Shown piece after piece: positions 1-11,999 of a stretch of 64,000 bases of DNA. The position numbers and the translations under genes are program-made. The stretch comes from Budorcas taxicolor (lineage: Eukaryota > Chordata > Mammalia > Artiodactyla > Bovidae), in NCBI RefSeq assembly GCF_023091745.1, contig NC_068910.1, positions 50,827,272 to 50,891,271 on the forward strand. The letters are read 5' to 3'. Positions within the stretch are counted from its first letter, which is position 1; every line of letters starts with the position of its first letter. Below the pieces are notes generated by a model that was not told where the DNA came from, did not search any database, and was given only the letters and a program-made list of their open reading frames with translations.

Positions 1-898
1 ATAGCTGGTGAAGAATATGAAAAAGAAAAATGCTTACCCAGGACTGGCTTCTGCCTGTGCTAAATTTTTATAGTTCATGCATCCCACATACTACCTTCTA
101 TTAATAATATCTGCCTGGTTCTGTTTCTTGGTTTCCTATGGATTCTTTTACTTTTTCTTCTTCTTTAAAGATTCTCCATCATAACTGGCTAATTAGCTAT
201 ATTGGTTTGATCGCTTACTCTGATCCAGGCAGTAAATTAAGCACTTACACTTTATTGTCACAACAATCCTGGGAGGTAGTCAGTGCTATTAACCTCCTTT
301 TACAAAAGACACAACTATGACCCAGACATTTGGCTAGAATTTAGGTTGAGGTTTTCTGGCTTGAGCATCCCTGTTTTTGCTCCCTAAATTTTAGAACTAT
401 TTATTGCACATTCTTCCAACGCTCACATATTAACATAATTTCCTTAGCATGGCGGCTACTCAATGGCCATTCATTGCATTAATTGTTTTCTCAATAGTTA
501 AAACCATTAAGAGGATGAGAGTTATGATCCATAGTCTGTTGAACACGGTCTTGATGGCATCAAAGAAAGAAAAATCAAAGGTAAAGCATAGTTGCCCTGA
601 CAAAATCAACTCAGACCACTCAATAATTATTTAAAAGATCGGTCACTCAGATAATGGGATACCAGACAGGTGGTCAGGTTGGAGCTGGGTGGGGGTGAGT
701 CAAATGGATTCTAGTCCCTTCATTTACTTCATTAGTTCCTAATGAAGGAATTAGTTCCTAATGATCAGTGGAAACTACAGTTTTCATTTACTAGCTCCAT
801 TTCAAAGAACGCCTCTCCTCACGATCTTCAAAGATTCTGTACATTTACTATGGATTGTTTTCTCAAAATGCTCTCAAAAGATAAGATAAAAATAACTT
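1..898. other. Unique AT-rich intronic sequence
   Basis: No repeat, exon or RNA gene recognised; short open frames lack any domain. Confidence 0.6.
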
Positions 899-1045
899 GG
901 GACTTCCCTGGTGGTCCAGTGGCTAAGTCTCCCCACTTCCAGTGCAGGGGGCCAGGGTTCAATCCCTGGTCAGGGAATTAGGTCCCACATGCTACAACTA
1001 AGACCTGACACAGCCAAATAAATATTTTAGAAAAAAAAGAAAAAA
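899..1045 (+). mobile_element. CHR-type tRNA SINE
   Basis: Starts GGACTTCCCTGGTGGTCCAG, carries a tRNA B-box-like GGGTTCAATCC and ends in an A-rich tail. Short form ending at ACACAGCCAAATAAAT. Confidence 0.9.
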
Positions 1046-1228
1046 AGCATTAAAAAAAACACAAAACTTATTTGCTCATTAAATATAACACCAGTTCTGT
1101 TACTTGACTGTATCAGGCAGCTAGCTGTGGCTAAGAAAGTCAGGTGACCTTTGGAAATAAAAAGTATCTATAGTATTTGAAAGTTGGTAAGAGAAGATAC
1201 ACAGAAACTCTAGGATGTCAGATGAAAA

Positions 1229-1400
1229 GTGTTAGTCGCTCAGTTGTGTCCGACTCTTTGTGACCCCATGGGCTATAGCCCACCAGGCTCCTCTGTCCAT
1301 GGAATTCTCCAGGCAAGAATACTGGAGTGGGTAGCCTGTCCCTGCTCTAGGAGATCTTCCCAGCCCAGGGATTGAACCCGGGTCTCCTGTTTTACAGCCA
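1229..1400 (-). mobile_element. Bov-tA SINE, truncated head
   Basis: On the plus strand begins GTTAGTCGCTCAGTTGTGTCCGA (BovB-type 3' tail reversed) and ends in the tRNA part near GGGTCTCCTG. The tRNA head is degraded. Confidence 0.88.
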
Positions 1401-3438
1401 CTCAGAGGCAGCTGTACTTTGGGAGTTTAGAGGCTGCTCTCATGATTGTTCTAATTCTATGAACACTATGGATTTGTTCCCAAGTTTTCTTTCATTAGAA
1501 GGGCACTTTTTAAAGACAGGGGTCCCTTCTGGCTTCATCTATCTGAACCACCTTGATGTTCAAGGTGGCTAGCCATGAGTGGAGAGAACAGATGTGTCCT
1601 CTGGGATCATGATATCTCTCTGGTTTTCTGAAAGAGGACCACCTCCTTATGCTTCAGAGGAGTAGGTCTGGGGTACTGGATGCTCGGTGCCCATCTCAGG
1701 TAGAGTGGAAGGTGCCCTTGACAGTCCCACTGGCACTGGGCCTCCCTCGGGGTCCAAGGGCACACAGTCCTCTTGATTCCCCTGGTCTTTGCAGACACTG
1801 TCTTGCTTCTCCTCCAGGTGAAGACTCCCTGATGCGACAGTGTAGGTTAAGTGGGGTCACCTTTGAAAGGCAAGGTATGTATCTTTTGAAGCATTTTGCC
1901 TTTATGTCAACTTCCCAATTTATGTGCCCTAAAACCCCATGTAGAACTTTTAAAAGAAGAAAGCAGTATAGACTGGATCCAGACTTTTTTTTCTCAAACA
2001 TGTCCAAAGATTAAGATACAGGATAAAAATATCTTCCTTGGACATCATAAGAAGATACTGTTCTTATATATGAAATAAAATATCATAAAACTGTCCAAAA
2101 AATGAAAAAAGAGGGGTATTAAAAAAACTGCCCTTTTTTTTTTTTTCGCTGTTGAAGTTCATTTCGACTTCTTTCATCTTTGGGTAAGTGTCTGCCTTCA
2201 TCTGATTTACCAGCCATCTCGGTCTCCATCCTCTTTCTCTTCCTCGCTATTTATTATTCAGTGGTTTTCATTCCTTACGAACAAGATGCAGAATGAGCAC
2301 GGGAGGCCACGCCCATCCCAGGGAAGCCCAGTCCGTCCTAATGAACTGGGGGAACGCTGTCACCAGCCATAAGTGGAGCTATGCTTCCTGAAGCAGTGGT
2401 TTCCTTTCTGCTTTCTCTTTTGCTCATTAGCTTGCTTGCTGCACAGAGTGTAATTCTTAGAAGCCTCTTTAGTGTCCCCCGAGAATGTCCATGCATGGGT
2501 CATTTTCCCGGGGCTGTCCGTACACATCAGATGAACCACCCTATTACTGCAAGCTTGGGGCCTCTTCATTGTAATTAGACCATCCGGATCCATGTTATTG
2601 CAACTACAAAGCTAGTTTTCTTTCTCTCTCTCTTTTTTTTTTTTTTTTCAAATCAGGGCAAACATGAGAGACATTGTTAAGTGACTACAGGAACAGCTCA
2701 TGCACAGAATTTCAATGAATGCCTCTGAGGGAAGCTGGCACTGAATTCCATTTTAAATGGACGAGGCTGTCATATTATTGAAGTAATTCTCTGAACATTC
2801 CTGGCCCAGAGTGCTGTGCTGACAGCCAGAGAACCTCCACAACCCAGAGGGAGAAAACCTGCAGGAGATTCACAAACGTTTTACTTTCTTAATGAGGCTG
2901 CGTAGCTTAGAAAACGTGGCATTCCTGCATTTCTGCACATCTACCAGTGTTAATGATGAGCATGCTTACACCAGGCTGGGTGAAAGCAAACTGGTGCTGA
3001 AGCAGCTCAGAGGAGTTCTCTCCACAGGCTAAACTCAGGGTAGAGCGAAGAGAGAGGTGGGTTTAATCATGGCCTATGGGAGCATTCCCTGTGGGGGGTG
3101 TTCCCACTGACAAATTGCTTTCGATCAGCTGGCTAGAACAGGACGATCATGAAGTCAGAAGTCATGGGCTCAACCCCACGGGGATTCAGTTACTGTCCCT
3201 CTCACATAGCTACAGGTTGTAAGCTAGCCCCGGCCAACTGTTCTGCAAATAAGTGCTATGGTCATAGATTCAATCTGTAGAACCCTACATCAAAACAGAA
3301 AGAAAAAACCCACCTACTTTATAGTTAATCAAAAGCACCCTGTTTATATGAGAAAGCATTATATATTATTTTTCCCAATAGTCAAAGATAACTACCTCCT
3401 TCAATTGCAGACTGGCAGGGTTCTTACCTAAACTTTAT
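1401..3438. other. Unique intronic sequence, possibly conserved 2250-2960
   Basis: Two T-rich tracts (2134-2146, 2622-2648) but no recognised transposon. The 2250-2960 part has balanced composition and no decay signs, as seen in conserved non-coding DNA. Open frames on both strands at 1649-2014 overlap and look like chance. Confidence 0.45.
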
Positions 3439-3451
3439 TCTAGTGGTAGAT

Positions 3452-3549
3452 ACCAGCATTTGGGATCTCAGTTCCCCGACCAGGGATCGAACCGATGCCT
3501 CCTGCAGTGGGAGCGCAGAGTCTTACCCACTGGACTGCCAGGGAGTCTC
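3452..3549 (-). mobile_element. CHR-type SINE with perfect 13-bp target duplication
   Basis: Reverse-oriented CHR head (GGACTGCCAGGGAG) flanked by the exact 13-mer TCTAGTGGTAGAT at 3439-3451 and 3550-3562. It lacks an A-tail longer than a few bases. Confidence 0.88.
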
Positions 3550-3562
3550 TCTAGTGGTAGAT

Positions 3563-4124
3563 TTAGCAGTAATACTGTTCCAGTGGTAGAGTCTGCTGGG
3601 AGGCAACAGCAGTAATCTAGGCCAGAGACGATAAAGACAGATACTAAGGCAGAGATGCAGGATGAGAGAGAAGGGACACACCAGGGAGATACTTAGGACA
3701 TGAACGGCTAGATACTGGCAGCCAAGAGTTTTAGTGATGTCACCTGGTGGACGGACACTAGCTTGGACTCACTGTACCCTCACCACAGATGTCAGTTGTC
3801 CACTGGAACCCAGACTCTGATAAATAAAAGCCCTGATTTGTAGTGCTCACTGTAACTATCCCCACCAATTTCAGGCTACAAAGGGCTTAACAATCAGCTG
3901 GCAAAATTCCTGATGTTTTGAATGTTGCTCATGCAGGCCAAAACAAGAGAGCTCTGGCACACCACTGACCTGAATTCAGTGTCAATCTGATTTTCAGTTT
4001 ACTTAGGTCTTGCCTCTTTTACCCTTCCTTCTTTGAACCAATTGACTATGCTTTGCTCTTTCTTGTAAGAATGAGTGTAAGAGCCATTCATAGGATGTTT
4101 ATGGACATGGAGAAGACAGGCACA
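3563..4124. other. Unique intronic sequence
   Basis: Nothing recognised. Confidence 0.6.
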
Positions 4125-4665
4125 GAGACACTGGACATACACTGGATATACACTGGAGTTTATACTAAACTGTACTAGATGTACACTGGTGTATACGGGA
4201 CTGAACTGTACACTGGAGTGTATACTGGAGTGTATACTAGATTTACACTGGTGTATACTGGACTGGGCTGGACACTGGACTGTACACTGGCTGTGTGCAG
4301 ATGTGCACTTGACCATGTACCAGAGTGTCAGATGTGTGGCAGCTGAGTCCAGCTGTGCACCAGATGTGTCTAGCTGCGTGTCAGATGTGCGTTCGCCCAT
4401 ATACCAGATTGCCCAGCTGTGTCCTTATACACTGGTTCCAGTGGACTGTACCTTATGATGTACACTGGACCAGACTGGACATTGGGCTGCAGGGTGGACC
4501 GTATACTGTGCTACAGACTGGCCCCGACTGTGCCTTATGGTGTACAACAGACTGTATGCTGGACTGCACAGTATACACTGGACTGGACACTAGGCTAGAC
4601 TGCACAGCACACTGGACTATATAGCATGCTGGGTACAGTGGGTGTACACTGGGATATACACTGGC
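4125..4665. repeat. Degenerate minisatellite, TACACTGGACTG-like units
   Basis: About 540 bases built from imperfect 8-14-bp units around TACACTGGA, GTATACTGGA and GGACTGTACA. It falls off into CAGATGTGT-type variants in the middle (4300-4430) and returns near 4450-4660. Absence of in-phase stops in places creates spurious open frames on both strands. Confidence 0.8.
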
Positions 4666-5440
4666 TTTGAAGAAACTGAAAGAAGTACCAGCATGATGTT
4701 TTCTGGTACATCATGGATACACATCCTTTCAACATATATATGCAGAAGGCCAAGCTCTAATGATTTGGGGTTTAGTTTCTCCTGATTTTTCCTTGAGGTC
4801 TAGGTAGACATCATCAGTCCATTGTCAATTTCAAGATGCCAAAAATGTTCAAAGGTCAATTTGCTTACATTTTATTACAACAAAAGAGTGATTGATTCTA
4901 AATTATATAACGGGCAGCTCAAAAACAAAAATCCCACACCTAAACCTGGTATAAATGGTTTTCTACTCATAACTAATATTTTCCAAGGAGACAATCTGGG
5001 GATAAAAATTTGTAAGGAAATTCTCATCATGGGGTTCAGGGAACATTAATTTTGAATCCTTTGTGTTTCTATCAGTTTTCCAACAGATGGCCCCAAAGTG
5101 AAGCTGCTGGGCAACAGATGATGTCACAAGTCCAAGCAACAAGAACGAGATAGTTTCTGTTCATCTACCTAATCAACCCATGATTATCCTTGTTAACAGC
5201 AATAAGAACAGTCTTTAATCTCACCATGCGGGGAACTGTTATTTAAAATTATTGCTTTTATCTGGTTGAGACAACAATTACAAATCTACAGGCTTGTCCA
5301 TGCAAATACAAATGTGCTTATCTTTTTAGCTGGAGCTGCAGGATATATCCCATTTCACAATAATTAAAGTAAAAATAAAAATGAAGGATGAATGGTCTTC
5401 CGCCCAAGGCCTGCTAGAGTTTCATCGTGGTTAGATTCTT
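4666..5440. other. Unique AT-rich intron with octamer site
   Basis: ATGCAAAT (POU octamer) at 5300-5307 lies in a clean stretch 5190-5390. No gene recognised. Confidence 0.45.
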
Positions 5441-5653
5441 TGTGCTGTGCTTAGTTGCTCAGTCATGTCCAGTGCTTTGCAACCCCATGGACTGCAGCCC
5501 GCCAGGCTCCTCTGTCCATCAGGATTCTCCAGGCAACGATACTGGAGTGGGTTGCCATGCCCTCCTCCAGGGGATCGTACCAACTCAGGGATCAAACCCA
5601 GGTCTCCTACATTGTAGGCATATTCTTTACCATCTGAGCCACCAGGGAAGCTT
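5441..5653 (-). mobile_element. Bov-tA SINE, near full length
   Basis: Reversed BovB-derived tail (TTGCTCAGTCATGTCC) through to the reversed tRNA head GAGCCACCAGGGAAGC. Confidence 0.92.
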
Positions 5654-5936
5654 ATAAGCACCCAAATAGAGCACAAGCTATGTTGACAGTCACATCCTTT
5701 GCTGCCTGCTGAATTCACTGTAACGAGATGATGCCAACACACTGGATCTAAGAGAACCAGTTGAGGCCTCATGGTCTGTCTTTGGCAGCACACCAGGTTG
5801 CACTGAGAGTGAACTAAACCGGGCCCACCTTGCAGTCCCTTCTCAAAGCTTTGAATTCTCAAGGTCTGCCACTCAGTCCTGCCTCCTCATCACATCTCCA
5901 TCTCCGAGTGCCTGCTTCCCTGCCCTGCTTCCCCTG

Positions 5937-6135
5937 ACAATGGTTCTCAACATCCTCCTGTCTCTGGAATCACTTGGTTAAAACAACCAAGTTAAAACAC
6001 AGATTGTTGGGCTCCAACCTCCAGAAGTTTTGATTCAGCAGGTTTGGGTGGGGCCTTGGGATGTGCCATCTTGACAAGTTGCCAGGGGGCTGCTGATGCT
6101 GCTGGTCTGGGGACCACACTTTGAAGATCACTGCT
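5937..6135 (+). mobile_element. MER5/MER58-like hAT-Charlie fossil
   Basis: Begins TGGTTCTCAA and contains TTTTGATTCAGCAGGT and GGTGGGGCC, features of the short non-autonomous hAT family with CAGTGGTTCTCAA ends; the far end reads TTTGAAGATCACTG. Subfamily not fixed. Confidence 0.7.
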
Positions 6136-6157
6136 GGACCTTGGTTTTCAGTGAATT

Positions 6158-6360
6158 CAGTCATTAAGTCATGTCCAGCTCGTCTATGACTCCATGGACA
6201 GTAGTCTACCAGGTTCCTCCATCCATGGGATTTCCCAGGCATTAATGCTGGGGTGGGTTGCCATTTCCTTCTCCAGGGGATCTTCCTGAGCCAGGGATCA
6301 AACCTGGGTCTCCTGCTTCAGCAGGTGGATTCTTTACCACTGAGCCACCAGAGAAGCCCT
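6158..6360 (-). mobile_element. Bov-tA SINE
   Basis: Reverse orientation; begins in the BovB-like tail (CAGTCATTAAGTCATGTCC) and ends TGAGCCACCAGAGAAGCCC. Noticeably diverged. Confidence 0.9.
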
Positions 6361-6824
6361 TTCAATGAATACTTCTGCCTTGAATTCTTACCATTTAAGC
6401 CTCTTACTTTTCCTTTCATATTGTGGCTGATGGGATCTGATACATCACACCTTGTGCGGGGGGTGGAGGGGGGCATCTCTCCTCTCTGGCTTCATCTTCC
6501 TTATCTGTAAATCTGGGACCATCCTTTTCTCTAGGGGTTTTAGGATAGACCAAGATGCCTCTTGTAAGAAACATCCCAGAGACCGAGCACCTAGCTGTGA
6601 CCGAGACGTGTGACTGCCCTGCCCCTGCTCATCCTCTGGAAAAGGAAGCGTTTCTTATACACCTGGGTCTAGCCTGGTATTCTGCATTCAGTGGCTCAAG
6701 AACATTTATCAATGATGTTGACGAAAAACCACCCACACTGTATTTGCCCTAAAGGAATCTTACAATGCCACATAACAGAAAATAAGCCCACAAACAGAGA
6801 CCTGAAGGAAAAGAATGAGGAAGC

Positions 6825-6956
6825 AGGACTTCCCTGGTTGCCCAGTGATTAAGACTTAACAGTTAAGACTTCACCTTCCAGAGCAGGGAGTCTGGGCTGG
6901 ATACCCGATCAAGGAATTAGGATTCTGCATGTCACACAGTGTGGGAGAAAAAAAAG
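6825..6956 (+). mobile_element. CHR-type SINE, diverged
   Basis: AGGACTTCCCTGGTTGCCCAG start with a short internal duplication (TAAGACTTAACAGTTAAGACTT), ending in an A-rich tail. Confidence 0.85.
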
Positions 6957-7461
6957 CAGCAATATACTCAGAACAGAATGCCCCAGCCCTGCCCGTGCTC
7001 GAGGGATCGCCAAAGAAAAGCGACTGATCACCATCACAGCAGAATAAAGACAAAGCTGACCGGATGCCAACTGTTTTTCTTGTCCTTTTTGCCAGCAAGT
7101 CAAGTGGGCACAGCGCAGCTTCCAGTTTCACCTGATAGTGTTGGGACAGGTGCAGGGAGAGGCCTAAATCAGGAGGAGAGATGGAAAGGAGCCGAAAAAG
7201 GGAGTGGGAAGGGCAGAAACACCCTCAGACACTGTCTGGTATGCTCAAACCGGTCTGCTAGCACTTGGCCAGGCATCTGGGAAAACAAATCAGATTTCTG
7301 AAGCCCCATGTCTTTGGGACATAACTGTGGGCTTGCTTATATGTCTTGATCTCATTGAGCTTGAAAAAAAAGGGAAAAAAGCCAACGAGAAAGCTGGCTC
7401 TCACTTACTTGCCCTCCTATAGCACATATCTGGGCTTCCTTGCTTTTCTAAATCTCTTCTT

Positions 7462-7622
7462 AGGGACTTGCCTGGTGGTCCAGTGGTTAAGACTTCACCT
7501 TCCCATGCAGGGTGTACAGCTTCCCTCCCTAGTTAGGGACCTAAGATTCCACATGCCTTGCAGCCAAACCACCAAAACAGAAAATGGAAGCAATACTGTA
7601 ACAAATTCAATCAGGACTTTAG
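7462..7622 (+). mobile_element. CHR-type SINE
   Basis: AGGGACTTGCCTGGTGGTCC head; tail of the ACTGTAACAAATTCAATCAG type also seen at 22.6 and 59.1 kb, which marks a CHR subfamily. A second CHR follows directly. Confidence 0.87.
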
Positions 7623-7623
7623 A

Positions 7624-7893
7624 AACGGGGACTCCTCTGGTCCCCATGGTTAAGAATCCACCTTGCGCTGCAGGGGACGCAGGACTGATCCCTTGTCGGG
7701 TAACTGAGATCCCACATGCCTCCAAGAAACTGAGCCTGTGTACTGCAACTACTGAGCCTGTGTGCTCTGGAGCCGACGTGACACAACCAGAGAGCCAGTG
7801 CAGCACCAAGAAAGATCCCATACGATGCAGCTAGACCTGACGCAGCCCAAACAAAAGATGCTGTAAGAAAGTAAAAAAAAAAGACTTTAAAAA
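7624..7893 (+). mobile_element. CHR-type SINE, long form
   Basis: Head GGACTCCTCTGGTCCCC, B-box region, then GCAACTACTGAGCC blocks and a GACGCAGCC-like terminus with an A-rich tail. It abuts the preceding SINE head to tail. Confidence 0.85.
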
Positions 7894-7925
7894 TGGTACA
7901 CATTAAAAAAAAAAAATCTCTCTCG

Positions 7926-7945
7926 CCCTGCCCTCCCTCCTCCCC
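7926..7945 (-). other. Potential G-quadruplex (minus strand)
   Basis: Plus strand has four C-runs of at least 3 with loops of 2, 1 and 4 bases, so the minus strand fits the G3N1-7 rule. Formation is untested. Confidence 0.5.
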
Positions 7946-8429
7946 ACTGCAAGTCTGAAATCGTTCAACTTGAGTGGGAACAATGGACCTGGAGACCTCC
8001 TGGCCCAGCCAGCTCAGGGCGATGAAGCTGGGGGTGCTGAGGGCTAAGAAGGCACAGGACTGCACACAGACTTTCTCATGAACTGGGGATTAAATCTCAT
8101 TCTGCTCTCAGTCCCTTTGCTGGCATATATATGCTATAGTGCTTCCTCCAAATATGACAGACTGGGGTGCTAGGCGTATTCTTGACACACAAATGCTGGC
8201 TCATTGCTATCACCATGTTATTACTAAGCACTTGGAGAATATGCCTTGTGTATGTGACCTGGGGTTCACCAAGCTTGTTTCCAGTAAGATAACCCAAAGT
8301 AGGGCATTATGGAGAAAGAAGAGAAAAATCTGGAGATTCAAGGACTAGATCATGATTTGCCAAAGACAGGAATCAAACCGTCTCTTTGTCAACTCTGGCC
8401 CGACTGCATCCTGATGTTTCGACATAGAT

Positions 8430-8540
8430 ATGAGTGGTTCAGTGGAACAAACTCTGGGAGATGGTGAGGGACAGGGAGGCCTGGCCTGCTGCGGGCTATG
8501 GGGTCACAAAGAGTTGGACACAGCTTGGCGCCTAAAACAC
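8430..8540 (+). mobile_element. BovB LINE 3'-end fragment
   Basis: AACTCTGGGAG, then a GACAGGGAGGCCTGG block and GGGTCACAAAGAGTTGGACA; terminates in a short (CA)n run. Confidence 0.82.
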
Positions 8541-8972
8541 ACACACACAAACGAGCAGTTATTTATCAACAGGCAACGTTTTCAGGAGGTCATATGCTGA
8601 GTTAGTATAGGCCTCGTTTGCATGAACTCAAACCAGGAGAACAAGCAGGAACATTCCCCGTTCTTCCTCCAAGCTTACTTATAATAACCCTTATGGCTTT
8701 TACATCACTGAGTTAAGCACTTGAGGAGCAGTGCCATTATGACTCACTTTACGGAAGATGAAAGGAAAGCACAAGGAATCCCTAGATTGTTTAGGGACAC
8801 ATAGCCCACAAGGATCAGGACTAAGTCAGGGGTCTTCTAATCTCTCACCAGCGCCCCCCGCCCCCAACTCAGGATCCTGGCAGGCAACAGAATTCCACTG
8901 CAGTGATTCACCTGAAGAGATATCAATAAAGAGAGCACTGCCAGACTAGTAGGCAAGTTAAGACACCAGGAT
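8541..8972. other. Unique intronic sequence
   Basis: No recognised feature. Confidence 0.6.
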
Positions 8973-9098
8973 GGACTTCCCTGGTGGTCCAGTGGCTAAG
9001 ACGCCATGCTCCCAATGCAGAAGGCCTGGGTTCGAACCCTGGTTAGGGAACTAGATCCCAAATGCTGCAATGAAGACTTGGTGCAGCAAAAAGAAAAA
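8973..9098 (+). mobile_element. CHR-type SINE
   Basis: GGACTTCCCTGGTGGTCCAG head, GGGTTCGAACC B-box, short A-rich tail AAAAAGAAAAAG. Confidence 0.9.
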
Positions 9099-10202
9099 GA
9101 CAGGAGAGGGAGGCACCCCGAGCCTAACCACAGAAAGACCCTTCTCCCCTCAGCGTGCAGGTGTCGGGGTGGAGCCAGTGTTCCTAGTAGCCTTCGGGGC
9201 CACCTGGAGAGCTATCTGCACAGGGAGGGAGGCCAGGCTGAAGAGCTTCTGATCTCTCTTCCTTTGCCCTCCTGCTGCTGACACCTTCCATGGACACAAC
9301 CCACCTGGAAGCCACAGGACAAAGGAAGCTGAGAGATGCAGTTTGTGGAGTCAGAAGAGAATGGCTATGTGACGAGAGGAGAAGCAAACAGAATCCCACC
9401 CCACCTTCCCTTCAAAAATTACACAGAATACACCCTTATATCAAGCAGTATTCCCCTAACCACCCTGCAAACCTGATCAAACGAAAATTTTAAAAATGAG
9501 AGTCAGATAATGATGTTAGCAGAGTCGTGTCTCTTGGTTTTATAGTCTGTTTTTTCTTTTTCCCCTCAGAAATTATCTTTTTTTTTTAAACACCTGATAA
9601 TGTGTCAGACTGTGCACTTAGCATGACTGCCTCAGCAATTAAGTAAATGTTAACTGGTGAATTTAGATGTCATTGGCTATTAGGGCAGAATATTTGACTC
9701 TTGGCCCTAGTGCTTGCCTTTCCATTTTGAGGAAATGGCAATGTTTTGTAGGGAATTGATAATAACTTAGGAAGTATTATTCAGTAATATTACTGTTTAA
9801 ATATCCTGTAGGGCAGAGAAAAAAAAGTTAAATTATGATTCAGCTCCAGCAGTACTACTCATTTTGTTGAATTTGACATTTTCCTTTGCCGGCTGCACCA
9901 CCAGATGGCTGAGATCAAATGGACAACTATGGGCGAAGGATATTTTAGGAGAAAATGAACAACAACAAAAAAGAGGGTCTAGTTTCTTATTTCCACAGTG
10001 ACCCTAACTGAGCCTTGAATTCCCAAGCACATTTGGCTTAGAAAATGCTCTGCTATAAATTGCTCTCCAGTTTAATACATTTCACCATAATTATCTCAAA
10101 TATTTAAAGGAATTAAGCAAGATGAAATGGTATGAAAGAATACTTCAATAAGACTTCAAATTAGCCTTCTGGTGTTAAATCTGAGTTTGTGTTTCCTAAT
10201 AG
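9099..10202. other. Unique sequence, AT-rich conserved-looking core 9580-10170
   Basis: Contains the CTCF-like motif at 9898. The core is free of SINEs and reads like ancient non-coding DNA. Confidence 0.45.
9898..9911 (+). promoter_or_regulatory. CTCF-like motif in unique sequence
   Basis: CCACCAGATGGCTG matches the CTCF core CCASYAGRKGGCRS at 13 of 14 positions. It sits in about 600 bases of non-repetitive, AT-rich sequence. Binding is inferred only from the motif. Confidence 0.35.
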
Positions 10203-10800
10203 AAAAATCACAGGCTCCGTAATCAGACAGACAAGAGGCTGATTGCCGCATCTTCTACTCACTGGCCCTATTATTCTTGAGCTGTGTCTTGCTTGCCTAT
10301 TAACTGGGTGCTACTAATTCCAGTAGTCATGTATGGATGTGAGAATTGGACCATAAAGAAGACTGAGCAATGAAGAACTGATGCTTTTGGATTGCGGTAT
10401 TGGAGAAGACTTGAGAGTCCCTTGGACAGCATGGAGATCAGACCAGTCCATCCTAAAGGAAATCAACCTTGAATATTCATTGGAAGGACTGATGCTGAAG
10501 CTGAAGCTCCAATACTTTGGTCACCTGATGTGAACAGCCAGCTCATTGGAAAAGATCCCTATCCTGGGAAAGATAGGGAGGAGAAGGGGAGAACAGAAGA
10601 TGAGATGGTTGGATGGCATCACCAACTCGATGAGTAAGAGTTTGAGCAACCTCCAAGAGATAGTGAAAGACAGGAAATCCTGGTGTGTGGCAGTACATAG
10701 GGTCACAAAGAGCTGGACATGACTTAGCAACTGAAAAACAGCAACTAATCTGCAATCCCCAGGGCTTTTATGAAGACTAAGTAGATGTAAGTCATACGTC
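10203..10800 (+). mobile_element. MIR SINE split by a BovB insertion
   Basis: MIR-like left part (10203-10317, AGGCTCCGTAATCAGACAG) and right part (10743-10800, CTTTTATGAAGACTAAGTAG) are separated by the BovB fragment at 10318-10742. Diverged, so moderate confidence. Confidence 0.6.
10318..10742 (+). mobile_element. BovB LINE, 5'-truncated 3' end
   Basis: Starts in the RT-ORF tail (CAGTAGTCATGTATGGATGTG, Met-Tyr-Gly-Cys-Glu) and runs to AGCTGGACATGACTTAGCAAC. Frames are broken by stops. Confidence 0.92.
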
Positions 10801-11783
10801 CTCACACATGGCAGTGTCTACGATAGTTGGCATCTGTCTCCACCAAATGATGCTGTGTAACTGAAAGTGTTTCCACTCCCCCACTATTGCACCTTACATG
10901 AAGAACCAACTGGATGTTGATACTACTAGGGAGGACTCCACATGCCAAGAAAATTCCTGGAACTGCCCCATCTAGCTGACAGTGTTCAGGCTTCCGTACC
11001 CCAAATTGCCTAGGAGACAAGACACAGTCCTTCAGTGCAGTCCACCTGGGCGTGACCACGGGTGCTGTGATGACGCTGCCTTTCTGACCTGGGTTTCTGT
11101 GGAAAGTGTAATGCAAAGCAACAGGAGCAGCTCTGCATGTGTGGGCAGGCACAGAACTCAGTACACAGCGTGCAGCGAGTGGGCGAGCTGAGCTCATCGC
11201 AGCCGGGAGCCCGGGTCCAGGCGGGCATCATTTGCAAAGGCCTGGGGGTCCAGACTCCACACACTGGCGGAGCACCGATTTCTAGGCTGTAACTTGAAGA
11301 CAGCCAGGGTGCCTGTGTCCTTTGTCTAGAAGCTGTGCTCCGGGTTTATCAGCAGCGACTCAGAGAAACCTGAGACTTCCCTTTGTTCCCATGTAAGAAA
11401 CAGATCCGGTTTCCCTGCATCTTGTGTTCTGATCTAAAGCTGTCTCAGAGCAGAAGATGATGGGGGGAATCCTGGGTTCAGGGAGGTAGCTTTCCATCTT
11501 TTTTTAGGGGATTTTCATCACATCAAAGATGAGATATTAATACCAAGTGGCAGCTCCCTCCTCTGCTCCCTCTGGCCGCCTGCTCTCACTCAGGGTCCAT
11601 TTCTTAACTCAGATTATGATCATTGTTTGCAGCACCTGGAACCCCTGAAATCCTTGCAGAAAGACAGAGAACCTTCCCCTTTAGGAGTATTGCTAAACTA
11701 AGCATTGTGTACTTTTTTTAATGCAAGATGATTAAGCAAGTGATTTTTAGAAAGAAAAGTATATTTTCAGTGAATATATTATT
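10801..11783. other. Unique intronic sequence, GC-richer 11000-11280
   Basis: Overlapping open frames on both strands around 11000-11260 have no recognisable domain and no splice context. Confidence 0.55.
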
Positions 11784-11972
11784 TTTTATTTACTTATTAA
11801 ATTTATTTACTTGTGTGGGGTCTTCGTTGTATAACTTGGGATCTCCTGTTGTAATGCATGGGCTTAGTTTTTCTGCTGCACGTGGGAATCATAGTTCCCT
11901 AACTAGGGGTTGAACCCATGTCCGCTGCTTTGCAGGGCAGACTCTTAACCACTGGATCATCCGGGGAGTCCC
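11784..11972 (-). mobile_element. CHR-type SINE
   Basis: Reverse CHR with TTGAACCCATGTCC B-box complement and end GGATCATCCGGGGAGTCCC. TATATTATT-type repeats on both sides are a plausible target duplication. Confidence 0.87.
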
Positions 11973-11999
11973 TATATTATTATTTTGAAAGATAGTTTA

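Noticed and set aside
4189..4624. Cys/Leu-rich open frames
   Set aside because: Produced by the degenerate minisatellite; periodicity explains the lack of stops.
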